Positions 43,811 to 52,520 of a stretch of DNA of 64,000 nucleotides are shown here, piece by piece. The notes under the pieces were generated by a model, which did no database searches, was not told the DNA's origin, and worked only from the letters and a program-made list of their open reading frames with translations. The stretch is from an uncultured Bacteroidales bacterium (GTDB lineage Bacteria; Bacteroidota; Bacteroidia; Bacteroidales; Bacteroidaceae). The stretch spans positions 25,223-89,222 of the forward strand of contig CACZCZ010000015.1 of the NCBI GenBank assembly GCA_902779845.1, given 5' to 3'. Numbering within the stretch: the stretch's first letter is position 1; every line of letters starts with the position of its first letter. The translations under genes and the position numbers were made by a program.

Positions 43811-46800
43811 ATGATCAGACAAATAGCGGAGGGAATCTTCGTGGCCCTTCTCCTGTGCTGGGCAACAGACGCTGCCGCACAGGATAAGAAGGAGGAGAAT
43901 CCTACGGCGGTTCCCATGCAGAGCGTGACGCCACAGCGCCCTACCACGATTGCCGCGGATCAGCTGTTGGTGACAGGCGTCATCAAGGACACGCAGGGCG
44001 AGACGTTGCCCGGCGCCAATATCCGTGTGCGCGAGACGAAGGCGGGAGCCGTGGCCGATGCCGACGGTAAGTTCACGCTCGTCGTGCCCAAGGGGCAGGC
44101 CATCACGGTGGACTTCTCCTACGTAGGGATGAAGACCGTCACCAAGCGCTACGACGGCAAGAAAAACTACACCAGCCAGGTCATCGTACTCACCGAGAGC
44201 GGCGAGATGGAGGAGGTGGTCGTCACGGGCCTCTTCGACTACAAGTCCTCTACGTTCACGGGTTCCACGGCCAGCTACTCGCAGGAGGAGCTGAAGATGG
44301 TGGGCAACAGCAATGTGCTGAAGATCGTACAGTCGCTGGACCCCTCCTTCGTGGTCGATATGAACAGCGTGATGGGCAGCAACCCTAACTACATGGCGGA
44401 CATCACCATCCGCGGCAACGCCTCCTTCGCAGGCCTGCAGGGCGAGTACAGCGGCAACCCCAACGCGCCGCTGTTCATCCTCGACGGCTTCGAGGCATCG
44501 CAGCAGCAGATCTTCGACCTCGACATCAACCGCATCAAGAGTGTGACCATTCTGAAGGACGGTGCCGCCAAGGCCATCTACGGCTCTAAGGCCAGCAACG
44601 GCGTTATCGTCGTGGAGACCATCCTGCCTGAGCCCGGCCGCCTGCGCATCACCTACAGCGGCGACCTCAACATCGAAGTCCCCGACCTGACGAGCTACGA
44701 CCTGACGAACGCCGCTGAGAAGCTCGAGGTGGAGCGGTTGGCAGGGCGCTACTCGTCCATGTCGCCCTACAACCAGGCGCTGCTCGACGAGATGTACAAC
44801 CGCACCGCCACGGCCGTGGCACGCGGCGTGGACACCTACTGGCTGTCGCAGCCCCTGCGCACCGGCGTCGGCCACAAGCACACGGCCTACGTGGAGGGCG
44901 GCGGCGAGGAGATGCGCTACTCGGCTAATATTATGTATAATAATGTGGCGGGCGTGATGAAGAAGTCCGACCGCACCACCATCGCCGGAAGCATTAACCT
45001 CAGCTACCGCTACAAGCAGTGGATGTTCCGCAACCAACTGACCGTCACCGGCAACCGCGCCGACGACAGCCCCTATGGCACCTTCTCCGACTACACCGGC
45101 GTGAACCCCTACTTCTCGCCCACGGATGAGTTCGGCAACACGCAGAAGATCCTTGGCACCTTCACGGCACCCGGCGCCAGCAGCAGTACACGGACCTACT
45201 ACAACCCGCTCTACAACGCGGAGATAGGCACCAAGAACTTCTCGAAATACACGGAGGTGGTGGAGAACTTCTACCTCGAATACCGCCCCATCACCGACCT
45301 GCGCTTCACGGCACGACTGGGCTTCACGCATCAGAACAACAAACGTGAGGACTTCTACCCGGGCGACCACACGCGATTCACGGAATGGACGGGCGAGCGC
45401 TACTTCCAACGCGGCAGCTACTACATCGCCAACGGCGAGACGAACAGCCTGAACATCGACGTCACAGGTAACTACTCCCACACCTGGAACAAGCACATGC
45501 TGCTGGCCAATGCCGCCTACTCGCTGCAGACGCAGAACGGCAGCACCGAGGGCATGACAGCCTGGGGCTTCCTGAACAACCATGTCGATTACATCACCTT
45601 CGCCAAGCAGTATGCCGAGGGCGGCAAGCCCTCTGGCTCCGAGACCACCACGCGCTCGCTGGGTATCACGGGTGCTGCCAACTATAGCTACGATGAGCGC
45701 TATCTGGCCGATGTCAGCCTGCGCTTCAATGGCTCCTCGGTCTTCGGCAGCGACAACCGCTGGGGTACCTTCTGGAGTGCCGGCGTGGGTTGGAACCTCC
45801 ACAAGGAGCATTTCATGGAGAAGGCCACGTGGCTGACGCTGTGCAAGTTCCGCGTGACCTATGGCCTCACGGGCAACCAGAACTTCTCGCCCTATCAGTC
45901 CAAGGCTACGTATAAGTTCTACGACAACATCATCTACGGCAACATCTCCGGAGCCTACCTTATGGGGATGCCTAACCCCAACCTGAAGTGGCAGCAGACG
46001 GGCGACTTCACCGTGGGTCTCGACCTCGGGCTGTGGAAGCGCCTGAATGTGCGCTTCGACTACTACAACAGCCGCACCTACGATGCCCTCATCGCCATGA
46101 CCATCCCCACTTCTACAGGTTTCAACACTTACATGGAGAACCTGGGCAATGTGCAGAACCGCGGCATTGAGGCCACGCTGAACTGGCGCTTCTTCCAGAA
46201 AGGACAGTCCTACATGAGCCTCACGGGAAGCATCGCGCATAATGTCAACAAGGTCACCGACATCAGCGATGCCCTCAGCAGCTTCAACCACGACCAGGAC
46301 GCACAGAACACCACGTCGCCCATCATCCGCTACGAGGAGGGACAGTCCATGACGGCCATCTGGGCAGTGCAGTCGCTCGGCATCGACCCCGCCACGGGTC
46401 GCGAGCTATTCCGCAAGAAGGACGGCACTACCACCTTCACCTACACCACCGATGACTACATCATCGCAGGCGACGCTAACCCCAAGGTGCACGGCACCTT
46501 CGGCTTCAACGGCGAGTACAAGGGCATCGGCCTGAGCCTGCTCTTCAGCTATCAGCTGGGTGGTGACTACTACAACCAGACGCTCGTTGATCGCGTGGAG
46601 AACGTGGACATCGCCAACAATGTCGATCGCCGCGTCTTCAGCGACACCTGGAACAACCCCGGCGATGTGGCCCTCTACAAGCACATCTCCTCGACGCCCT
46701 CCACGACCTACGCCTCCACGCGCTTCATCCAGCGCAACAATATGCTCGACCTCACCAGCCTCTCCGCCTACTACGACTTCAAGAACTGCGCATGGCTGCG

Positions 46801-46936
46801 CCGTGCAGGCCTGGAGCGTCTGCGTGTGACAGCCTACATGAACGATGTCTTCCACCTCTCCACCATCAAGGCAGAGCGCGGTCTCGGCTACCCCTACGCC
46901 CGCACCTTCGCACTGTCGGTGACGGCGACGTTGTAG
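43811..46936 (+). CDS. susC-like: SusC/RagA-type TonB-dependent outer-membrane transporter
   Basis: 1041 residues from ATG 43811 (an upstream in-frame ATG at 43715 precedes the -7 element). Signal peptide ending TDAAAQ; carboxypeptidase-like domain at about residues 53-120 (VTGVIKDTQGETLPGANIRVRETKAGAVADADGKFTL); TonB box and plug with MEEVVVTG and FILDGFEASQQQIFDLDINRIKSVTILKDGAAKAIYGSKASNGVIVV; then a 22-strand-type barrel. It imports a nutrient captured by the SusD lipoprotein encoded next. No carbohydrate enzyme is adjacent, so peptides or other ligands are possible. Confidence 0.95.
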   Translation: MIRQIAEGIFVALLLCWATDAAAQDKKEENPTAVPMQSVTPQRPTTIAADQLLVTGVIKDTQGETLPGANIRVRETKAGAVADADGKFTLVVPKGQAITVDFSYVGMKTVTKRYDGKKNYTSQVIVLTESGEMEEVVVTGLFDYKSSTFTGSTASYSQEELKMVGNSNVLKIVQSLDPSFVVDMNSVMGSNPNYMADITIRGNASFAGLQGEYSGNPNAPLFILDGFEASQQQIFDLDINRIKSVTILKDGAAKAIYGSKASNGVIVVETILPEPGRLRITYSGDLNIEVPDLTSYDLTNAAEKLEVERLAGRYSSMSPYNQALLDEMYNRTATAVARGVDTYWLSQPLRTGVGHKHTAYVEGGGEEMRYSANIMYNNVAGVMKKSDRTTIAGSINLSYRYKQWMFRNQLTVTGNRADDSPYGTFSDYTGVNPYFSPTDEFGNTQKILGTFTAPGASSSTRTYYNPLYNAEIGTKNFSKYTEVVENFYLEYRPITDLRFTARLGFTHQNNKREDFYPGDHTRFTEWTGERYFQRGSYYIANGETNSLNIDVTGNYSHTWNKHMLLANAAYSLQTQNGSTEGMTAWGFLNNHVDYITFAKQYAEGGKPSGSETTTRSLGITGAANYSYDERYLADVSLRFNGSSVFGSDNRWGTFWSAGVGWNLHKEHFMEKATWLTLCKFRVTYGLTGNQNFSPYQSKATYKFYDNIIYGNISGAYLMGMPNPNLKWQQTGDFTVGLDLGLWKRLNVRFDYYNSRTYDALIAMTIPTSTGFNTYMENLGNVQNRGIEATLNWRFFQKGQSYMSLTGSIAHNVNKVTDISDALSSFNHDQDAQNTTSPIIRYEEGQSMTAIWAVQSLGIDPATGRELFRKKDGTTTFTYTTDDYIIAGDANPKVHGTFGFNGEYKGIGLSLLFSYQLGGDYYNQTLVDRVENVDIANNVDRRVFSDTWNNPGDVALYKHISSTPSTTYASTRFIQRNNMLDLTSLSAYYDFKNCAWLRRAGLERLRVTAYMNDVFHLSTIKAERGLGYPYARTFALSVTATL

Positions 46937-46941
46937 AAGCC

Positions 46942-47003
46942 CCCCCGACCCCTCCCCTGTTCTTCAAGTGTGAAGCGTCGCGTTGCGCCGAGCGAGGGAG
47001 GGG
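46942..47003. repeat. GC-rich repeat between susC and susD
   Basis: CCCCCCCGACCCCTCCCCTGTTC then, about 35 nt on, GAGGGAGGGGAG: a split form of the C-rich/G-rich hairpin family. AACGTAATAACG words follow up to the susD start. Confidence 0.5.
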
Positions 47004-47056
47004 AGAAAGAGTCGAAAAAACGTAATAACGAGAAAACGAAATATCGAGATAACGAC

Positions 47057-48520
47057 ATGACTAAGATATATAGGAAACTATTGGCAATAGTAACTTTCCT
47101 CCCCGCCCTGACGGGAGGGGTAGGGGGTGGGTCTTTGCTTACGAGCTGCAACTCGTGGCTCGACGTGCAGCCCCGCTCGCAGGTCGAGGACTCGGAGCTC
47201 TTCGAGACGGAGAGTGGTTTCAAGGAGGCGCTGGCAGGTGTCTATTCCTCGATGGTCTCCTCCAAGACCTATGCCAAGGAACTCACCTTCGGCTTCATGG
47301 GTGTCCTCGGGCGCGAATGGGACTACTTCAGCCAGAGCCAGTATGAGGATGCCGACATCTACAACTACGAGGCCACCTACCCCACCAACTACATCAGTGG
47401 CATCTGGGCCAACAACTACAGCGGCATCACCAATGCCAACAACCTGTTGGCACACATCGATGACCACCGCAATGTCTTCTCGCCCGACAACTACAACGTC
47501 ATCAAGGGTGAGGCGCTGGCACTGCGTGCCTTCCTGCACTTCGACCTCCTGCGCTGCTTCGGCGTCGGCTATGCCGTGAACCCCGACCAGCCGTCCATCC
47601 CCTACTGCACAGCCCTCAGCTACCGCGTCTTTCCGCAGCTCACCGTGCGGCAGGTGGCTGAAAAGGTTCTCGAGGACCTTGCAGCTGCCGAGGCGCTGCT
47701 GAAGGACAGCGACCCCATCAAGACAGGGCGCGAGATTACGGAGTCCGTTGACAACGGCTACCTCCTGGACCGCCAGATACATCTCAACTACTATGCTGTC
47801 AAGGGACTGCAGGCGCGTGTGCTGATGTGGACCGGCCAGTATGCCGAAGCGCTGGCGGCAGCCGATGAGGTCATTGCATCCGAGAAGTTCCCTTGGGCCA
47901 CAGGCACCGCCCTGCAGGCAGGCTCCGACCGCTCCTTCGCCACCGAACAACTCTTCGCCCTCAACAACCTGACGCTGAAGGCCGACATCGCCGACGTGTA
48001 CTTCTCCGAGGGCACCTCCAACAGCTTCGCCATCACGCGCGACCGCCTGCTCGAATACTACGACCGCGCCACGCGCGACTACCGCTACACCTTCTCTTTC
48101 AAGAACGGTACAGGCTCCCTCGCCAGCAACCGCTACCTGCGCAAGTTTGACGAGGCGTCGGGCGGCGAATTCTATAACAACAAGATGCCCCTGATGCGCG
48201 TCGCGGAGATGTTCCTCATCCGCTGCGAGGTGCAGTATCGCCAAGGCGAGGCCGACAAGGCGCTGGCGACGCTCAACGACGTGCGCGTGGCACGTAACCT
48301 CACGCGCCTCACACGTCAGCCCGACGATTTCCTGCTGGAGCTCATCCGCGAGTACCGCCGCGAGTTCCTAGGCGAGGGACAGCTCTTCTTCCTCTACAAA
48401 CGACTGAACCGCACCGAAATCCTCTACTATCCCGAGGTGGATGCCGTGGCCGAGAAACTCTACACCTTCCCCCTGCCCATCTCCGAGACAGAGGCGGCAG
48501 AGAGAGAGGAGAATAAGTGA
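47057..48520 (+). CDS. susD-like: SusD/RagB-type surface lipoprotein
   Basis: 487 residues from ATG 47057. The signal peptide MTKIYRKLLAIVTFLPALTGGVGGGSLLTSC has its middle (LPALTGGVGGGS) encoded by a GC-rich hairpin at 47101-47120; Cys31 is the lipid attachment site. WLDVQPRSQVEDSELFETESGFKEALAGVY and the C-terminal EYRREFLGEGQLFFLYKRLN are hallmarks of SusD, which lids the SusC barrel and binds the ligand. TPR-like helices fill the middle. Confidence 0.94.
   Translation: MTKIYRKLLAIVTFLPALTGGVGGGSLLTSCNSWLDVQPRSQVEDSELFETESGFKEALAGVYSSMVSSKTYAKELTFGFMGVLGREWDYFSQSQYEDADIYNYEATYPTNYISGIWANNYSGITNANNLLAHIDDHRNVFSPDNYNVIKGEALALRAFLHFDLLRCFGVGYAVNPDQPSIPYCTALSYRVFPQLTVRQVAEKVLEDLAAAEALLKDSDPIKTGREITESVDNGYLLDRQIHLNYYAVKGLQARVLMWTGQYAEALAAADEVIASEKFPWATGTALQAGSDRSFATEQLFALNNLTLKADIADVYFSEGTSNSFAITRDRLLEYYDRATRDYRYTFSFKNGTGSLASNRYLRKFDEASGGEFYNNKMPLMRVAEMFLIRCEVQYRQGEADKALATLNDVRVARNLTRLTRQPDDFLLELIREYRREFLGEGQLFFLYKRLNRTEILYYPEVDAVAEKLYTFPLPISETEAAEREENK
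47101..47120. repeat. GC-rich hairpin inside the susD signal peptide
   Basis: CCCC(47101-47104) pairs with GGGG(47117-47120) and CCC(47106-47108) with GGG(47113-47115), loop TGAC, one mismatch. It encodes the small-residue stretch of the signal peptide between the hydrophobic start and the lipobox. Confidence 0.85.
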
Positions 48521-48660
48521 AAAATGAAGGAGTTAAAAGTGAAAAATAAAAGTTAGTTTCTTCTAAATATATGAATCGTCAACAAACATATAAGAAAAGG
48601 TGTGAGAGCTCAGTGAAAGGTAATTCTTATTTTTCACTTTTCACTCTTTCATTTTTAACT
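48516..48660. repeat. Inverted-repeat element carrying start and signal peptide of the DUF4843 gene
   Basis: Arms 48516-48549 and 48627-48660 pair in 31 of 34 positions and consist of GTGAAAA-type words. The centre holds a leader, the ATG at 48571 and codons for MNRQQTYKKRC. The centre is nearly identical to that of the element at 49412-49555, although the two genes that follow are unrelated beyond it. Confidence 0.92.
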
Positions 48661-49413
48661 CTCGCCATCATGGCGAGTTGTTCCCAAGAGTCCGTGCCGA
48701 CCTACGACACGAGCGAGTCGCGCCTCAATATCTGGGTAGGAACGGCCGCCGGCATCGTCTATGAGTCGGTGTCGTACAACTACTCCTACGCCTACGAAGA
48801 AGGCACCGTTCCCTTCTACGCACAGATTACTGGTGTGCCGGCCGACCACGACCGCACCTTCCGCCTCGAACCCTTCGGGCCGGCGGCGGCACAGGTGGCC
48901 CCTACCGTGCGCGTCGAGGACTTCGTCATCAAGGCGGGCGCCATCGGTGGCACCTTCCAGTTGCATCTGAACACGCAGCTGCTGCCCGATCCCTCGCTCT
49001 TCACCGAGAAGGAGGACACGGTGCGGTTCCGCATGGTCCCCAACGACGAGTTCCTGCTGGGCACCGAGAAGCATCAGGAGTTCACCATCATCGTCAAGAA
49101 CTTCCTCTCGAAGCCCGACAACTGGGACCGCGTGCCAACACGCAACGACATGCTGATATTCAAACCCCTGAAGGACTTCTTCGGCGACTACAGCCGCGTG
49201 AAATACCAGTTCATGATTCAGGTGCTGGGTCTCATCGATTTCCAGATTCAAGCCAGCATGGCCTCGCTGCCTGCCTATGTCGAAGAGACCAACACGGTCT
49301 CCACAACCTACGCTAATCAGCTGGTGCAGAAGATGCAGCAGGCGCTCGCCGAATACAACGCCACGCACGACACACCGCTCACGGATGAGTACGGGTATGA
49401 GGTGGTATTCTAA
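48571..49413 (+). CDS. DUF4843-type lipoprotein of the SusCD locus
   Basis: 280 residues. The first 31 residues, MNRQQTYKKRC through SLFTLSFLTL, come from the repeat element; then a lipobox AIMASC with Cys37. The mature part (VPTYDTSESRLNIW, PFYAQITGVPADHDRTF, FTIIVKNFLSKPDNW) fits the DUF4843 lipoproteins found after susCD. Probably surface exposed and part of the uptake complex; its exact role is unknown. 50 nt after susD. Confidence 0.8.
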   Translation: MNRQQTYKKRCESSVKGNSYFSLFTLSFLTLAIMASCSQESVPTYDTSESRLNIWVGTAAGIVYESVSYNYSYAYEEGTVPFYAQITGVPADHDRTFRLEPFGPAAAQVAPTVRVEDFVIKAGAIGGTFQLHLNTQLLPDPSLFTEKEDTVRFRMVPNDEFLLGTEKHQEFTIIVKNFLSKPDNWDRVPTRNDMLIFKPLKDFFGDYSRVKYQFMIQVLGLIDFQIQASMASLPAYVEETNTVSTTYANQLVQKMQQALAEYNATHDTPLTDEYGYEVVF

Positions 49414-49555
49414 ATGAAAAGTTAAGGAGTGAAAAGTGAAAAATAATAGTTTCTTCCGAATATATGAATCGTCAACAAACATATAAGAAAAGATGTAAGA
49501 GCCAAGTGAAAAGTATATCTTATTTTTCACTTTTCACTCTTTCACTTTTCACTTT
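49412..49555. repeat. Inverted-repeat element carrying start and signal peptide of the PKD-like gene
   Basis: Arms 49412-49446 and 49520-49555 are near-perfect inverted copies (one indel, two mismatches). The centre carries the ATG at 49464 and the same MNRQQTYKKRC codons as the element 896 bp upstream. The right arm encodes SLFTLSLFTL exactly as at 2875-2909. Confidence 0.92.
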
Positions 49556-51125
49556 AATTCTGGCGAGCTGCTACGCCGACAAGGGAAACTACGACTACCA
49601 CGAGGTGGATCGGGTGAGCATCGACACCACGGGGACGGGCATCCGTGCCTCCTACACCCTCACGCGGTTTGATGTCCTCGACATCGAGCCCAACGTGTTC
49701 TTCAACGGCGAGAAGGTGACAGACAACAGTGCCGCGCCGCTCACCTACCAGTGGACGCTCTTTAGCGCTGTGTCGGGCGCTGGAGGCAGCAACCAGATTG
49801 ACACCTTGTCGAACGAGCGCCATCTCGTGGCACCCATCAACCGCACCGGCGGCAACTATCTGGCACAACTTACTGTGACCAACACCAACGACGGCCTGCG
49901 CCAGTTCTTCCGCGTCCACGTGACCGTCAGCGAAGCACTCGATGGCGGATGGATGGTCCTCTACGAAAGGGCCGACCGTCCCGGCTACTCAGACCTCGCA
50001 CTCGTCCTCAACCCGTGGACGAAGAGCAACTTCACCGACAATCGCTGCCACACCAACCTCTATGAGGTCACCAATCTGGAACCCCTGCGCGGAAAACCTA
50101 TCCGCTGCTTCGTCGTAGCCATGTCGCTGATGTCGCATAACTACGTGGGGCTGTGCACCGACTACACCCTCGTGGGTGTCACCGACACGGGTATCGAGAA
50201 GGCGATGTCCTTCGAGAACTTCTTCACCGAGCCCCCCACTACGATGGCCCCCAGCTGGTACGGACACCATGGCAATGGCGGCATGTCGGGACAGAACTCT
50301 GAAGTCCTCATTAATAATAATAAGGTATATACAAACCTCTACTACAACAGCGCCTCGGCTGACCGCGAGAGCCAGTTCGGCGTTGCCAAGTTCGCCGACG
50401 GCATGGGCGAGCTGGCAGCATGGAATGCCGAGCTGCCGGCCACACTGAACTACGGTGTGATTGTCTATGACCAGACCAACAAATGCTTCCGCTACACCGC
50501 CTTTGAGAGCGCACGCTTCGAGGCTTTCGGCGAGCAGAACATGGAGATTGCCGCCTTCGATGTCAACAACACGGGTATGACGCTCGTCATGGGCGACTGG
50601 GGCACGGGTGCTTCACGCATGCAGGCATTCGACTACCTCATCATGGCCGATGGCACCTCGCGCAAGTTGGCCGTCGCCAATTTCTCAACCTCAGCACCTG
50701 ACGATGAGGCCATCGGCGTAGGGCTCTATGACATGACAACCCTATGCCCCAACATCGCCGCGGCCACCTCTATGGCGGCCAGCAACGTGGGCGGTTACAT
50801 CTACTATGCTGCCGGAAACACACTCTACAACTTCGCCTATGAGAGCGGACTGCCGGCTGAGGAGGCGTGGACAGCACCCTCGGGCGATGAGGTCATCACC
50901 TGTGTGCGCATCCAGAAGTACTACAACACCATCTACAGCGCCGGGATGATGATCAATGCAGACAACCTTGTCCATATCGCCACATGGAATGAGAAGACCA
51001 GACAGGGACACCTCTATCAGTACATCATCAACGCTGCCAGCGGTGACATCGACGCCACCACCTCCTACGACTACCCGATTCCAGGGCGTGTGAAGGATAT
51101 GGCGTGGAAGTATTCGATGAACTAG
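49464..51125 (+). CDS. PKD-like family lipoprotein
   Basis: 553 residues. Signal peptide from the repeat element, lipobox LILASC with Cys36, then YADKGNYDYHEVDRVSI, the usual start of PKD-like lipoproteins that follow SusCD and DUF4843 genes. A PKD-like fold (about residues 60-160: DVLDIEPNVFFNGEKVTD, LTYQWTLFS, YLAQLTVTNTNDGLRQFFRVHVTVSE) precedes a beta-rich, possibly propeller-like part. Likely a surface protein binding the imported ligand. Confidence 0.8.
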   Translation: MNRQQTYKKRCKSQVKSISYFSLFTLSLFTLILASCYADKGNYDYHEVDRVSIDTTGTGIRASYTLTRFDVLDIEPNVFFNGEKVTDNSAAPLTYQWTLFSAVSGAGGSNQIDTLSNERHLVAPINRTGGNYLAQLTVTNTNDGLRQFFRVHVTVSEALDGGWMVLYERADRPGYSDLALVLNPWTKSNFTDNRCHTNLYEVTNLEPLRGKPIRCFVVAMSLMSHNYVGLCTDYTLVGVTDTGIEKAMSFENFFTEPPTTMAPSWYGHHGNGGMSGQNSEVLINNNKVYTNLYYNSASADRESQFGVAKFADGMGELAAWNAELPATLNYGVIVYDQTNKCFRYTAFESARFEAFGEQNMEIAAFDVNNTGMTLVMGDWGTGASRMQAFDYLIMADGTSRKLAVANFSTSAPDDEAIGVGLYDMTTLCPNIAAATSMAASNVGGYIYYAAGNTLYNFAYESGLPAEEAWTAPSGDEVITCVRIQKYYNTIYSAGMMINADNLVHIATWNEKTRQGHLYQYIINAASGDIDATTSYDYPIPGRVKDMAWKYSMN

Positions 51126-51128
51126 GAC

Positions 51129-51158
51129 TCTCCCCCCGCCCCTCCCTAAGCAGGGAGG
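51129..51158. repeat. GC-rich hairpin after the PKD-like gene
   Basis: CCTCCCT (51141-51147) pairs with AGGGAGG (51152-51158), loop AAGC, with CTCT/AGAG flanks. No T-run, so its role as terminator is doubtful. Confidence 0.65.
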
Positions 51159-51237
51159 AGAGTGGTTACCAAACTTTAATGAACTTTAGAAAAGAAATAT
51201 TATCAAACATATAACATTCAATAAATCCATTACGACA

Positions 51238-52485
51238 ATGAAAACATTATCAAAGAACATTCTTCTTCTCTCCCTCTTGTATCTACTCCCCTCTCTGCTT
51301 AGAGAGGGGTCGGGGGTGAGTCTGGCACAGGGCGTCGTCTTCGAGCCCGAAGGCACCACATTGGAACAGGCTTCTGCCAAGGCCAAGGCTGAGAACAAAC
51401 TCATCTTCCTCGACTGCTTCACGCAGTGGTGCGGTCCCTGCAAGAAGATGTCTCGCGAGGTATTCCCCCAGGAGAAGGTGGGTGCTGCCATGAACCCCAA
51501 GTTCGTGAGCCTCAAGATTGACATGGAGAGTGCCTATGGTGCTCCGCTGGCCAAGAAGTTGCAGATCACGGCTTACCCCACTTTCATCATCTTCAACGCC
51601 GACGCGCAGGAGATCAGCCGTTTCTTGGGTTTCCATGCCGTCGATGCTTTTCTTGAGGTGATTGAGGAGAAAAGCCGCGACACAGGCTCCTCCGCTCTGG
51701 AAGCGCGCTGGAAGGCCGGCGACCGTGACCCGCAGTTCCTGCAGCAGTATCTGCAGACGCTCACCGCTGCCTACAAAGCCAATGAAGCCAATGATGTCGC
51801 TGAGGCTATCCTCGAAGGCAAGGAGGAGACGTTCGCTGCCGACAGCACCCTGCGCAGCATCTTCTTCCGCAACATCACCAACCCCTTTGCCAAGAGCTTC
51901 ATCTACACTGCCAAGAACCCGCAGGCACTGACGGCTGCCACCGGCGAGATGCCCGTCAAGATGAAGATCCAGAACGTACTGGGTAACTACCAGCGTCAGA
52001 TCATCAACGAGGCCGACGGCACCGCTACGCTCGACCAGGCGCAGTACGACAAGTTCAGCCAGCTGCTGGATGAACTCGGCGTGCAGAATGCTGACCACTA
52101 TCGTCTGCAGACGATGATCACACTCTCCGAGAAGCAGAAGAACTATGCTGCCTACCTCGACTACATCCGCCAGTATCTGGCCAACCCCAATCTCGATGCC
52201 GATGACATGCAACTGGCACGCTGGACACGTCCGTTCCAGGGCCCCAATGCAGACCCCGAACTGAAGCAGCAGATGAAAGCCATCCTGCAGCAGCGCCTCG
52301 ATGACATCCGCTCCGGCAAGCGTCAGGCGCAGAACACCGTGGGCAATATGCGCCTCTCGCGTCCCACAGACCAGCTCCTGGAGATGATTCTCAACGCCAT
52401 GGACGGCAAGATGCCCAATGCACCCGCCCAGAATCCGCAAGGCACTAAACCCGCAACAACACAAGCAGCGACTATTTTGCGTTAA
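51238..52485 (+). CDS. Exported thioredoxin-fold protein
   Basis: 415 residues. Signal peptide ending SLAQ, whose middle (LPSLLREGSG) is encoded by a perfect 9-bp-stem GC-rich hairpin at 51288-51309. The thioredoxin domain (about residues 35-150) has WCGPC (Cys65, Cys68) and the cis-proline YPTF, so it is redox-competent in the periplasm. The remaining ~260 helical residues match no domain I recognise. Thioredoxin-like proteins are regular partners in this type of SusCD locus. Confidence 0.88.
   Translation: MKTLSKNILLLSLLYLLPSLLREGSGVSLAQGVVFEPEGTTLEQASAKAKAENKLIFLDCFTQWCGPCKKMSREVFPQEKVGAAMNPKFVSLKIDMESAYGAPLAKKLQITAYPTFIIFNADAQEISRFLGFHAVDAFLEVIEEKSRDTGSSALEARWKAGDRDPQFLQQYLQTLTAAYKANEANDVAEAILEGKEETFAADSTLRSIFFRNITNPFAKSFIYTAKNPQALTAATGEMPVKMKIQNVLGNYQRQIINEADGTATLDQAQYDKFSQLLDELGVQNADHYRLQTMITLSEKQKNYAAYLDYIRQYLANPNLDADDMQLARWTRPFQGPNADPELKQQMKAILQQRLDDIRSGKRQAQNTVGNMRLSRPTDQLLEMILNAMDGKMPNAPAQNPQGTKPATTQAATILR
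51288..51309. repeat. Perfect GC-rich hairpin inside the signal peptide of the thioredoxin-fold gene
   Basis: CCCCTCTCT (51288-51296), loop GCTT, AGAGAGGGG (51301-51309), then TCGGGGG. Same family as 47101-47120 and translated in frame. Confidence 0.9.
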
Positions 52486-52520
52486 TAAAAAGATTGTTTT
52501 ATGTTTATTGAAGAAAGCTT

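Noticed and set aside
43763-46291. 842-codon open frame on the minus strand across susC
   Set aside because: It is a shadow of the GC-rich susC codons; it has no signal for a start, no known domain and a low-complexity Val/Ala/Gly/Arg-rich content.
48571-51125. The two genes with the same N-terminus as recent paralogues
   Set aside because: Similarity stops at the end of the repeat element; the mature proteins differ in length and domains.
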